The notes beneath the pieces are model-generated. The model was not told the origin of the DNA, did not search any database, and saw only the letters and a list, made by a program, of their open reading frames with translations. The position numbers and the translations under genes were made by a program. Source: Opitutales bacterium (GTDB lineage: Bacteria > Verrucomicrobiota > Verrucomicrobiia > Opitutales > UBA953). From it: a stretch of DNA of 34,605 nucleotides. The DNA is taken from NCBI GenBank assembly GCA_007280935.1, contig QYQK01000002.1, positions 1 to 34,605 of the forward strand, given 5' to 3'. How positions within the stretch are numbered: the first letter of the stretch is position 1; every line of letters begins with the position of its first letter. Below, one piece after another: positions 1-9,155 of this stretch.

Positions 1-861
1 CTCTGGCAGATCTTCCACGGCACCGGCCTCAGCGCCGGCCTCGACGACCTTGGTTCGCAAGGCGAACTGCCTTCGCATCCAGAACTGCTCGAATGGCTGT
101 CCCTGGAGTTCCGCGATAAGGGATGGGACGTGAAGAAGATGATCCGCCTGATGGTCACCAGCCGCACCTACCGTCAGAGCAGCAGCCTGCGCCCTGACCT
201 GAAGGAGACCGACCCCAATAACCGCCTGCTCGCCTCGCAGAATCCGCGCCGACTCGACGCCGAATTCGTCCGCGACAACGCCCTCTTCGTCGCCGGACTC
301 CTCAACATCGCGGATGTCGGCGGGCCCAGCGTGAAACCGTACCAGCCCGAAGGCTATTATGAGCCGATGCAGTTCCCCAACCGCACCTACGTCGCGAGTA
401 AGGACTCCGACCAGTGGCGCCGCGGACTCTACATGCATTGGCAACGCATGTATCTGCACCCGATGTTGATCAACTTCGACGCTCCTTCGCGCGATGAGTG
501 CACCGCCCTCCGTAATTATAGTAACACCCCGCAACAGGCCCTGACATTGCTTAACGACCCGACCTTCGTGGAAGCTGCCCGCGCCATGGCCGCCAGGCTC
601 CTCGTCCTGCCCTCCGGCGATCGCTTGAGCCAAGGCTTCCGCCTCGCGATGGGCCGAGACATCAAGGCTTCCGAACGCCCGTCGATGGAAAAGCTCATTA
701 GCGACCAGACGGCTTATTATAAAACCAATCCGGCAGAAGCCGCCAAGCTGATCAAGGTCGGCTTCAGCCAGTCGCTCGCCAACGACCCGGCTGAACTCGC
801 CGCCTGGACGCAGGCCTGCCGAGTCCTCCTCAACTCCCACGAAGCGATCACCCGCTACTAA
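1..861 (+). CDS. PSD1 (DUF1553) domain protein, C-terminal part; 5' end lies outside the window
   Basis: Frame 1 is open from base 1 to TAA at 859-861. Translation (LWQIFHGTGLSAGLDDLGSQGELPSHPELLEWLSLEFRDKGWDVKKMIRLMVTSRTYRQSS...DPNNRLLA...CTALRNYSNTPQQALTLLNDPTFVEAARAMA) matches the PSD1 C-terminus and the intact paralog at 4469-7609. Confidence 0.93.
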   Translation, partial: LWQIFHGTGLSAGLDDLGSQGELPSHPELLEWLSLEFRDKGWDVKKMIRLMVTSRTYRQSSSLRPDLKETDPNNRLLASQNPRRLDAEFVRDNALFVAGLLNIADVGGPSVKPYQPEGYYEPMQFPNRTYVASKDSDQWRRGLYMHWQRMYLHPMLINFDAPSRDECTALRNYSNTPQQALTLLNDPTFVEAARAMAARLLVLPSGDRLSQGFRLAMGRDIKASERPSMEKLISDQTAYYKTNPAEAAKLIKVGFSQSLANDPAELAAWTQACRVLLNSHEAITRY

Positions 862-865
862 GATC

Positions 866-2302
866 ATGCGCCCTTACGACCCCGTCGCTCACGCTCTGTC
901 GATCAATCGACGCAGCTTCCTCACCAAGAGCGCCTACGGCCTCGGCAGCGCGGCGTTCGCCATGCTCGCCGCGAAGTCCGGCTTCGGCGACCTACACGCC
1001 GCCCAGTTCTCCAAGGGCGTACTCCAGAAGCCCGATCTCCCCGTCAAAGCGAAGCGCGTCATCTTCCTCTGCATGGCCGGCGGCCCTCCGCACCTTGAGC
1101 TGTTCGATAACAAGCCGGTCCTGAAGAGCCTGCACGGGCAAGCCTTCCCGGAGTCGTTCACCAAGGGCAAGCAGATCGCCCAGCTCCAGAACACGGTCCT
1201 CAAGGCCCGCGGCGGTTCCTTCGAATTCAAGAAGTGGGGCAAGTCCGGCATGGAACTGACCGACATCTTCCCGCACATCGGCTCGATGGCCGACGACCTT
1301 TGCGTCGTGCGTTCGCTGAAGACAGAGCAGATCAACCACGATACGGCCCACGCGTTCTTCAACACGGGTTCGATCATCAAGGGCCGCCCGAGCATGGGCT
1401 CTTGGCTCCTCTACGGCCTTGGCGCCGAGACCGAGAACCTTCCCGGATATATCGTGCTGACCTCGACCGGTCGCACGGGTCAGCAACCCATTTCCTCGCG
1501 CCAATGGTCCAGCGGTGTCCTGCCTAGCAAGTTCCAAGGCATCCAGTTCCAGTCCAAGGGCGAAGCGGTCCATTACATCGGGAACCCCGAAGGCGTCTGC
1601 CAAAGCACGCAGCGCCAGGTCATCGATGAAATCCGTCGCCTCAACGGCCAGCTCGCCGAAGAGACCGTCGATCCCGAGATCGCCACGCGCGTCGCCCAGT
1701 ACGAGATGGCCTTCAAGATGCAGTCGAGCGTCCCCGAGCTGCTCGACTTCAAGAGCGAGTCCGCGAAGACGCTCGAAAACTACGGCATCAAGGAAGTCGG
1801 CGACGGCTCCTTCGCCTCGAACTGCCTCATGGCCCGCCGCCTCGCCGAACGCGGCGTGCGCATGATCCAGCTTTACCACCGCGCCTGGGACCTTCACGGG
1901 AACCTCGATAATGGGATGAAGATGGGCGCCGAAGACGTCGACAAGGCCACGGGCGCACTCATCCGCGACCTCAAGGAGCGCGGCATGCTCGACGACACGC
2001 TCATCCTCTGGGGCGGCGAATTCGGCCGCACACCGATGGGCCAAGGCACGGGCCGCGATCACCACATCGCTGGCTACTCGGTCTTTCTCGCCGGCGGCGG
2101 CATCAAAGCCGGCACGACATACGGGGCAACCGATGAACTCGGTTACAACGCCGTCGAGAACGTCGTGGATGTACACGACCTGCATGCCACGATGCTCGCC
2201 CTGATGGGCATCGATCACCATCGCCTGAACGTGAAATACCAAGGCCTGGATGTCCGCCTGACGGGCATCGCGGGCAAGGTGATCAAGGGCATCATGGCCT
2301 AA
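866..2302 (+). CDS. DUF1501 family protein, Tat-exported
   Basis: Intact ORF 4 nt after the PSD1 stop. Twin-arginine signal NRRSFLTKSAYGLGSAAFAML; DUF1501-type motifs (RVIFLCMAGGPPHLELFDNKP, SCVV-like VVRSLKTEQINHD, GGEFGRTP, GRDHH, VHDLHATMLALMGIDHHRL). Confidence 0.93.
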   Translation: MRPYDPVAHALSINRRSFLTKSAYGLGSAAFAMLAAKSGFGDLHAAQFSKGVLQKPDLPVKAKRVIFLCMAGGPPHLELFDNKPVLKSLHGQAFPESFTKGKQIAQLQNTVLKARGGSFEFKKWGKSGMELTDIFPHIGSMADDLCVVRSLKTEQINHDTAHAFFNTGSIIKGRPSMGSWLLYGLGAETENLPGYIVLTSTGRTGQQPISSRQWSSGVLPSKFQGIQFQSKGEAVHYIGNPEGVCQSTQRQVIDEIRRLNGQLAEETVDPEIATRVAQYEMAFKMQSSVPELLDFKSESAKTLENYGIKEVGDGSFASNCLMARRLAERGVRMIQLYHRAWDLHGNLDNGMKMGAEDVDKATGALIRDLKERGMLDDTLILWGGEFGRTPMGQGTGRDHHIAGYSVFLAGGGIKAGTTYGATDELGYNAVENVVDVHDLHATMLALMGIDHHRLNVKYQGLDVRLTGIAGKVIKGIMA

Positions 2303-2380
2303 GCGGTAAACGACACTTATACGCCGTTTAAATTCGGCGTTTAGACTTCAATGGTCGGGGCGAAATCATAAGGTCACCCC

Positions 2381-3037
2381 ATGCCACTCCACCGCCTCAC
2401 CCTGACGGCCGCCCTCCTGGCGACCGCTTTCGTCAATGCCTTCGCCGCCGAAGCAATCACACCCAGTGCGAAGACCGAACTCTTCAACGGCAAGGACACC
2501 GTCGGTTGGATCGTCCACCCGCAAGACACCTCCAAGGATACCTGGTCCATCAAAGACGGCCTTCTCGTCTGCACTGGCAAGCCCAGCGGTTTTCTCCGCA
2601 CCGAAAAGAGCTACAAACAATATAAGTTCACGGTCGAGTGGCGCTTCACTAAAGCGGGCAACACGGGCGTCGTCGTGCACATGACTCCGCCGGACGCGGT
2701 CTGGCCCAAGAGCATCGAATGCCAAGGCATGCATGATCACCAAGGTGATTTTTATTTCTGGAATGGCGCCACGGTCAAAGAGGGCACGGAATTGAAAGAT
2801 AAGAAGACCGGTAAGGTCCGCGGCTATAAGATCGGCCGTCCGGGCGATAGCGTCGAAAAACCCGTCGGCGAATGGAATACCTTCACGACGATTTGCGACG
2901 GCGATACCGTCACGATCCTCGTCAACGGTAAGGAAGTGAACAAAGCCACCGGCACCAATCTCTCCGAAGGTTTCATCGGCCTGCAAGTCGAAGGCGGCGC
3001 CTTTGAAGTCAAACGCTGCACCCTCGAACCCCTGTAA
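2381..3037 (+). CDS. DUF1080 (3-keto-disaccharide hydrolase-like) exported protein
   Basis: Signal peptide followed by TELFNGKDTVGWIVHPQ...GEWNTFTTICDGDTVTILVNGKEVNKAT, the DUF1080 signature. Confidence 0.9.
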   Translation: MPLHRLTLTAALLATAFVNAFAAEAITPSAKTELFNGKDTVGWIVHPQDTSKDTWSIKDGLLVCTGKPSGFLRTEKSYKQYKFTVEWRFTKAGNTGVVVHMTPPDAVWPKSIECQGMHDHQGDFYFWNGATVKEGTELKDKKTGKVRGYKIGRPGDSVEKPVGEWNTFTTICDGDTVTILVNGKEVNKATGTNLSEGFIGLQVEGGAFEVKRCTLEPL

Positions 3038-3064
3038 TCCGACTGCCCCTACCGCTCTTTAGAC

Positions 3065-4360
3065 ATGCGCTTCCTGACCCCCCTGCTCGCCGTCGCGGCT
3101 TCCGCTCTCTTTGCGGATTCCCCACCCGCCGGCTTCACCCCGCTCTTTAACGGCAAGGACCTTGCTGGCTGGCATGGCTACAACCCGCACCTCGTCGCTA
3201 AGCTCACCGGCGACAAGAAGAACGCCATGCTTACCAAGATGCGCGAGGAATTCCCACAACACTGGTCCGCGAAGGACGGCGAGCTCTTCAATCCTGGAAC
3301 GGGTGCGTATGCGACCACCGACAAGGAATACGGCGACATCGAACTCGTCCTGGAATATAATATGGCCCCCTTGGGCGACTCCGGCATCTACCTCCGTGCC
3401 TGCCCTCAGGTGCAAATCTGGGATCCCGCTAATCCCAAGGAAGTTAAAAACGACGCTCAACTGGGTTCAGGCTCCCTTTGGAATAATAGCAAGGGTGCTC
3501 CCGGCAAGAATGCCCTGGTCCTCGCGGACAAACCTCCCGGCGAATGGAATACTCTCCGCGTCGTGATGGTCGGCGCTCGCGTCAGCGTCTGGCTCAACGG
3601 TAAGCAGACTGTCGACCACGCCCTGCTCGAGAACTACTACGACCGTAAGGCTGCCATCCCAGCCAAGGGACCGATTTGCCTCCAGACGCACGGCGCCCCG
3701 ATTCGCTGGCGCAATATCGCGGTCCGCGAAATCTCCGGTACCGAGGCCAACCAAATCCTCGCCGCTCACGGTAACGCCGGTTTCAAATCCATCTTCAACG
3801 GCAAAGACTTCACGGGCTGGGCTGGTCCAACCGAGAACTTCGAAGTCGTCGAAAGCGCGATCCGTTGTAAAACGGGCAAAGGCGGCACGCCCTATTACAA
3901 CCAAGATCTCACCGACTTCGGGGCTCGCGTCGAATTCAAACTTCCGGCTGGCGGCAACAACGGTCTCGCGATTCGTTACCCTGGAACAGGTGATACGGCT
4001 TATGCCGGCATGTGTGAACTGCAGGTGCTCGACGACAATTATGAAAAGGTGAAAGGCAAAATCGACCCACGCCAGGTCCACGGCTCCGCTTACGGCATGG
4101 TCGCCGCCCAGCGCGGTTACCAGCGGCCGATTGGCGAATGGAATTTCCAGGAAGTCTCCGTGGTCGGCTCCACCATCAAGGTCGAGCTCAACGGCTATCT
4201 AATCCTCGATGCGGACCTTTCCACGGTCGACCTCGCCACGGTGATGGCGAAGAAGCCGCACCCAGGCAAAGATCGTAAAAACGGCTTCTTCGGCTTCGCT
4301 GGACATAACGACGCCGCTGAATTCCGGAACATCGAGCTCAAGGACCTATCCGCCAAGTAA
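3065..4360 (+). CDS. Exported protein with two tandem DUF1080 domains
   Basis: Two copies of the domain start motif: FTPLFNGKDLAGWHGY and FKSIFNGKDFTGWAGP. Each is followed by GEWN...VWLNGK or GEWNFQEVSVVGSTIKVELNG. Confidence 0.9.
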   Translation: MRFLTPLLAVAASALFADSPPAGFTPLFNGKDLAGWHGYNPHLVAKLTGDKKNAMLTKMREEFPQHWSAKDGELFNPGTGAYATTDKEYGDIELVLEYNMAPLGDSGIYLRACPQVQIWDPANPKEVKNDAQLGSGSLWNNSKGAPGKNALVLADKPPGEWNTLRVVMVGARVSVWLNGKQTVDHALLENYYDRKAAIPAKGPICLQTHGAPIRWRNIAVREISGTEANQILAAHGNAGFKSIFNGKDFTGWAGPTENFEVVESAIRCKTGKGGTPYYNQDLTDFGARVEFKLPAGGNNGLAIRYPGTGDTAYAGMCELQVLDDNYEKVKGKIDPRQVHGSAYGMVAAQRGYQRPIGEWNFQEVSVVGSTIKVELNGYLILDADLSTVDLATVMAKKPHPGKDRKNGFFGFAGHNDAAEFRNIELKDLSAK

Positions 4361-4381
4361 GGGCCAAACCAGCCACTTTCC

Positions 4382-4407
4382 AAAACCCCTCGTAAGAGGG
4401 GTTTTTT
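4382..4407 (+). terminator. Rho-independent terminator
   Basis: AAAACCCCTC-GTAA-GAGGGGTTTT perfect stem followed by T-run (TTTTTT), 21 nt after the DUF1080 stop. Confidence 0.9.
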
Positions 4408-4468
4408 ATTAAGTACGCGTTGCAAGGAACCATCTGCCCGCCAATCCTGTCCATAACTCGCCCACCCC

Positions 4469-7400
4469 ATGCGTCTGCGTCCGTCCACCCTTTATTTATC
4501 CGCTGCGAGCCTCTTGGCTTTTGCCCACGCCGTCGCGGCGGAACGGGTTGAATTCAATCGGGATATTCGGCCGATTTTTTCCGACACTTGCTTCGCTTGC
4601 CACGGTCCCGATGAGAACAAGATGAAAGGCAAACTTCGTCTCGACTCGCTCGCCGCGGCGCAACGAGGCGGCAAGTCCGGCGATGCCGCGATTGTTCCAG
4701 GTCACCCGGAAAAGAGCGAAGTGATGAAGCGGCTAACAACCCAAGATGCCGACGACCATATGCCCCCGGCTGACTTCCATAAAGTCCTCAGCAAGGCGCA
4801 GGTCGAGACGGTCCGACTCTGGATTAAACAAGGAGCCGAATATCAGGGTCACTGGGCTTTTCAGATTCCGAAGAAGCCTGCACTTCCGTCAATTCCGGCC
4901 GGCGGTAATGCCATCGATGCATTCCTCGCCAAGAACTTCGCTACCAAAGGCCTTACGCCCAATGCCGAAGCGCCTAAGGCCACCCTACTCCGACGCGCCG
5001 CCCTCGACCTCACCGGCCTGCCTCCCACCGACGCCGATCTCCAATCCTTCCTGAGCGACTCCTCGCCCAACGCTTGGTCCAAGGCCCTGGATCGACTCAT
5101 GGCCTCGCCTCACTACGGCGAAAACATGGCGATGCAGTGGCTCGACTTCGCCCGCTACGCCGACTCCAACGGTTTCCAGAGCGACACGCAGCGTACGATG
5201 TGGCCCTATCGCGATTGGGTCATCAAAGCTTTTAACGATAATAAGCCGTTCGACGCCTTCACGGTCGAACAGCTCGCCGGCGACCTGCTGCCAAACGCCA
5301 CTCGCGATCAAGTCATCGCCACGGCTTTCAACCGTAACCACCGCCTCAATGGGGAAGGAGGCCGCATCGTCGAAGAATGGTTCGCCGAAAACGTTATCGA
5401 TCGCATTGAGACCACCGGCTCGACTTGGATGGCGCTGACGATGAACTGCTGCCGCTGCCACGACCATAAATACGACCCGATCAGCCAAAAGGAATTCTAC
5501 CAGTTTTTTGCCTATTTCAATTCGAACGACGAATCCGGCGTCCTGGGTGAATTCGGCGGTTCCGGCACGACCCGCCGTGGTGGCAATACGCCCCCTTTAC
5601 TCGCGCTTCCTACGACGGACCAACAAAAGAAAATCGACGAAACCGCCGCCGCCCTAGCGACTGCCGAAAAAACTCTCAAAAGTATCCCGACCTCCCAACC
5701 CGAACTTTTTGCCAAATGGCTCGAGCGCCAACAGGCGGCCTTCGCCAAAAACGGCGTAGCTTGGCAACCGCTCGTCGGTGAAAAGGTTTCGGCAAAGGAG
5801 AATGCAGAATTCACCCGCTTGGATGACGGCTCTTGGTTGGTCTCCGGTGGCACCGCTGCGAAAGAGACTTACATCATTGAATCCACCCCTGTCCCAGGCT
5901 TGCTCACCGCTATACGACTCGAAGCGCTACCCGACGACTCTCATCCAGGCAAAAGCCTCGGCCGGGCCTCCAACGGCAACTTCGTGCTCAGCGCCTTCGA
6001 GATCCGCCTCCTGACCTCCGACGGCAAATCAGCCCCCCTCCCTCTTGTAAAAGCCGAAGCCGATTACGACCAGCCCGGCTGGAACATCGCCAAGCTTGGC
6101 CCAGCGCCCATGACCAAGGGCAAGGCCAAGAAGGCCGATAACAATAAAGCGGGTTGGGCGATCGGCGGCAATCTGCCCGCCAACCGTGTGGCTCGTAAGG
6201 CAATCTTCACCATAGCGCCGACGACCATCCCCACTGGCGCCAAGCTGGTCGTGGTCATGCGACAGGAAGCGGTCTCTAACCATAGCATGGGCCGCTTCCG
6301 CCTGAATCTCTCCGGCCAGGATCCTAAACTCCTCTCGCTGAAGACTGACCCGGCGGCTGAGGCAACCCGACGCCTGCTCGCGAAACCTGCCGATCAGCTC
6401 ACATCAGCAGACCAGAATGCCCTCGAAAAAAACTTCACCGATAGCCCTGAGCATCCCCGCTTCGCCGCAACCGCCAAGGTCGCGGCCGCCAAGACCGCGC
6501 ATGATGGCGCCCTCGGTGCCCCGATTTCGGTGATGGTGATGAATGAACTGCCCAAGCCTCGTGACGCGTTCGTGCTCCTCCGTGGCGAATACGATAAAAT
6601 CGGCCCCAAGGTCGAACGCAAGCTACCCGCCTTCCTCCCGCCCCTTCCGGCTGGCGAACCGAATAACCGCCTGGGCTTCGCTCGCTGGCTCGTCAGCGGC
6701 CAACACCCGCTCACGGGTCGCGTCTGGGTCAATCGCGCCTGGGAACGCTTCTTCGGTATCGGGCTGGTGAAGACCTCCGAGAATTTCGGTTCGCAGTCCG
6801 AGTGGCCCAGCAACCCCGAGCTCCTCGATTGGCTGGCCGTCGAATTCGTCGACCGCAAATGGGATATGAAGGCGATGCAAAAGCTAATCATGACCAGTGC
6901 GGCCTATCGCCGCAGCGCCGCCGTGACCCCTGAAATGTTAGAGAAAGACCCTGACAACCGCCTGCTCGCCCGCGGCCCCCGTTTCCGCCTACCCGCTGAA
7001 GTGATCCGCGATCAAGCCCTCTCGATCTCTGGCCTGCTCGTCGATCTCCAAGGCGGGCCCAGCGTCAAGCCCTACATGCCTGAAGCCGTCTGGGACGAGA
7101 CCAGCGTTTACGGCGACATGCGGAATTATAAGGCCGACAAGGGCGAAGGACTTTACCGTCGTTCGCTCTACACCATTTGGAAACGAACGGCGGCTCCGCC
7201 CACGATGCTACTCTTCGATTCTGCAGGTCGCGAAGTCTGTACGGTCAAACGTTCGCGCTCCAACACCCCGCTGCAGGCCCTCTCATTACTCAACGAAGTC
7301 ACCTTCGTCGAAGCCGCCCGCAAACTGGCCGAACAAGCCATGAGACAATCCGGCGATAACGCAGCCAAACTCGCCTGGACTTTCCGTCACGTGGTCCGGC

Positions 7401-7609
7401 GCAATGCCACCGCCGAGGAGCTTTCGGTTCTGCGCAAAGGCCTGGAGAAACGCCTCGCGACCTATGCCACCGACAAGACACTTGCGCCTAAACTTCTCGC
7501 AACCGGCCTGAGCCCTGCACCGACCGACCTCGACCACGACCAATTAGCCGCTTGGACGGCCACGACCAATATCCTCCTCAACCTCGACGAAACCGTCACC
7601 CGCGAATGA
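4469..7609 (+). CDS. PSCyt1-PSCyt2(DUF1549)-PSD1(DUF1553) exported cytochrome-c-like protein
   Basis: Signal peptide; CXXCH at 4589-4603 (CFACHGPDENKMKGKLRLDS) and a second CXXCH at 5447-5461 (CCRCHDHKYDPIS); C-terminal PSD1 motifs NPELLDWLAVEFVDRKWDMKAMQKLIMTSAAYRRS and RSRSNTPLQALSLLNEVTFVEAARKLA. Confidence 0.94.
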   Translation: MRLRPSTLYLSAASLLAFAHAVAAERVEFNRDIRPIFSDTCFACHGPDENKMKGKLRLDSLAAAQRGGKSGDAAIVPGHPEKSEVMKRLTTQDADDHMPPADFHKVLSKAQVETVRLWIKQGAEYQGHWAFQIPKKPALPSIPAGGNAIDAFLAKNFATKGLTPNAEAPKATLLRRAALDLTGLPPTDADLQSFLSDSSPNAWSKALDRLMASPHYGENMAMQWLDFARYADSNGFQSDTQRTMWPYRDWVIKAFNDNKPFDAFTVEQLAGDLLPNATRDQVIATAFNRNHRLNGEGGRIVEEWFAENVIDRIETTGSTWMALTMNCCRCHDHKYDPISQKEFYQFFAYFNSNDESGVLGEFGGSGTTRRGGNTPPLLALPTTDQQKKIDETAAALATAEKTLKSIPTSQPELFAKWLERQQAAFAKNGVAWQPLVGEKVSAKENAEFTRLDDGSWLVSGGTAAKETYIIESTPVPGLLTAIRLEALPDDSHPGKSLGRASNGNFVLSAFEIRLLTSDGKSAPLPLVKAEADYDQPGWNIAKLGPAPMTKGKAKKADNNKAGWAIGGNLPANRVARKAIFTIAPTTIPTGAKLVVVMRQEAVSNHSMGRFRLNLSGQDPKLLSLKTDPAAEATRRLLAKPADQLTSADQNALEKNFTDSPEHPRFAATAKVAAAKTAHDGALGAPISVMVMNELPKPRDAFVLLRGEYDKIGPKVERKLPAFLPPLPAGEPNNRLGFARWLVSGQHPLTGRVWVNRAWERFFGIGLVKTSENFGSQSEWPSNPELLDWLAVEFVDRKWDMKAMQKLIMTSAAYRRSAAVTPEMLEKDPDNRLLARGPRFRLPAEVIRDQALSISGLLVDLQGGPSVKPYMPEAVWDETSVYGDMRNYKADKGEGLYRRSLYTIWKRTAAPPTMLLFDSAGREVCTVKRSRSNTPLQALSLLNEVTFVEAARKLAEQAMRQSGDNAAKLAWTFRHVVRRNATAEELSVLRKGLEKRLATYATDKTLAPKLLATGLSPAPTDLDHDQLAAWTATTNILLNLDETVTRE

Positions 7610-9069
7610 ACTGCAACGACCATCAATTCCAAGGCCTCGACCATGCCACCCAGATGGCCTTATCGCGGCGTACTTTCATCAAGGGTTCCGCGGGCGGCAT
7701 CGGTCTCGCCGCCTTAGGCTCGATCATCAGTACCCCGACCTTCGCCGCCAACCCCGGCCTGGGCTTCCCTAACTTCAAGCCCAAGGCGAAGCGGATCATC
7801 TACCTGTTCCAATCCGGTGCACCTTCACAATTGGATCTCTTTGATCCGAAACCCGAGATGGAAAAAATGCGAGCTAAGGACCTCCCGGAAAGCATTCGCA
7901 AGGGTCAACGCCTGACCACGATGACGTCCGGCCAGAAGTCCTTCCCCGTCGCTCCTTCAATCTTCAAATTCAAACAGTATGGTCAATCTGGAGCGTGGTT
8001 CAGCGAACTCATGCCGCACATGTCTACCAAGGCCGACGCATGGTGCGTCGTCCGTGCGATGCACACGGAGGCGATCAACCACGACCCTGCCATCACGTTC
8101 ATGCAGACGGGCAGCCAGCTCGCAGGCCGCCCCAGCATCGGCGCATGGTCCGCTTACGGGCTCGGCAGCGAGAACGCCGATCTTCCCGCCTATGTGGTCA
8201 TGACTTCGTTCGGTAGCGGCCGACCCGAAGACCAACCGCTCTACGACCGACTCTGGGGCGCCGGTTTTCTGCCCTCCAAACTCCAAGGCGTTAAGCTCCG
8301 CAATAAGGGTGAACGCGTGCTTTACCTCAAGGACCCCGACGGCATCCCCCGCGAAGTACGCCGCGAACAGCTCGACGAGCTCGCCGCCCTTAACAACCAA
8401 CGCCACGACGTCCTCGGCGACCCCGAAATCCAGACTCGTATTTCACAATATGAAATGGCCTTCCGCATGCAGACCAGCGTGCCGGACCTGCTTGATCTTT
8501 CCAAAGAACCGCAACACGTCCTCGATCTCTACGGGCCGGATGTGAAACGTCCCGGCTCTTATGCCTCTAATTGCCTCCTGGCCCGTCGTCTCTGCGAACG
8601 CGATGTCCGCTTCGTCCAGCTCTTTCACATGGGCTGGGATCACCACGGCGGTCTGCCAAAGGCCATCAAAGGCCAGTGTAACGACACCGACCAAGCCACG
8701 GCTGGTCTCCTTACCGATCTCAAACAACGTGGGTTGCTCGATGATACCTTGATTGTTTGGGGTGGTGAATTCGGACGCACCATCTATTCGCAGGGTACCC
8801 TTACCGAAACCAATTACGGACGCGACCACCACCCGCGTTGCTTCACCGTCTTGATGGCCGGCGCCGGCGTCAATAAGGGCACGACCTTCGGCGAGACCGA
8901 CGACTTTAGTTATAATATCGTCAAGGATGGCGTCCACGTGCACGACCTCAACGCGACGATCCTGCACTTGATGGGCGTCGAGCATACCCGCCTTACCTAT
9001 CGCTACCAAGGTCGCGACTTCCGCCTCACTGATATCCACGGTGAAGTCGTGAAGAAGCTGCTGGCGTAA
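7606..9069 (+). CDS. DUF1501 family protein, Tat-exported
   Basis: ATGA overlap with the upstream stop (7606-7609) supports a start at 7606 rather than 7552. Tat motif SRRTFIKGSAGGIGLAAL; DUF1501 motifs GGEFGRTIYSQG, GRDHHPRCFTVLMAGAG, VHDLNATILHLMGVEHTRLTYRYQGRDFRL. Confidence 0.93.
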   Translation: MNCNDHQFQGLDHATQMALSRRTFIKGSAGGIGLAALGSIISTPTFAANPGLGFPNFKPKAKRIIYLFQSGAPSQLDLFDPKPEMEKMRAKDLPESIRKGQRLTTMTSGQKSFPVAPSIFKFKQYGQSGAWFSELMPHMSTKADAWCVVRAMHTEAINHDPAITFMQTGSQLAGRPSIGAWSAYGLGSENADLPAYVVMTSFGSGRPEDQPLYDRLWGAGFLPSKLQGVKLRNKGERVLYLKDPDGIPREVRREQLDELAALNNQRHDVLGDPEIQTRISQYEMAFRMQTSVPDLLDLSKEPQHVLDLYGPDVKRPGSYASNCLLARRLCERDVRFVQLFHMGWDHHGGLPKAIKGQCNDTDQATAGLLTDLKQRGLLDDTLIVWGGEFGRTIYSQGTLTETNYGRDHHPRCFTVLMAGAGVNKGTTFGETDDFSYNIVKDGVHVHDLNATILHLMGVEHTRLTYRYQGRDFRLTDIHGEVVKKLLA

Positions 9070-9122
9070 CGGCTAGCCTCCCGCCCTCGGGAATCGCTTA
9101 TCTATCATAGGCCGCCTCGCCT

Positions 9123-9150
9123 ATACTCCATACTCGATACTCTATACTCG
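9123..9150. repeat. Four tandem copies of a 7-bp repeat, consensus ATACTCN
   Basis: ATACTCC-ATACTCG-ATACTCT-ATACTCG starting at 9123, 9130, 9137, 9144, in the spacer between convergent genes. Confidence 0.85.
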
Positions 9151-9155
9151 CCCGC

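Noticed and set aside
992-2242. 416-aa minus-strand ORF antisense to DUF1501
   Set aside because: The opposite strand has a clear Tat-signal DUF1501 protein. The antisense translation is low-complexity (A/V/D/E/H/R-rich) with no recognisable domain, a typical GC-rich shadow ORF.
7552-7605. Upstream ATG for the second DUF1501 gene
   Set aside because: It gives an N-terminal extension (MDGHDQYPPQPRRNRHPR) inside the PSD1 coding region; ATGA at 7606-7609 is the better start.
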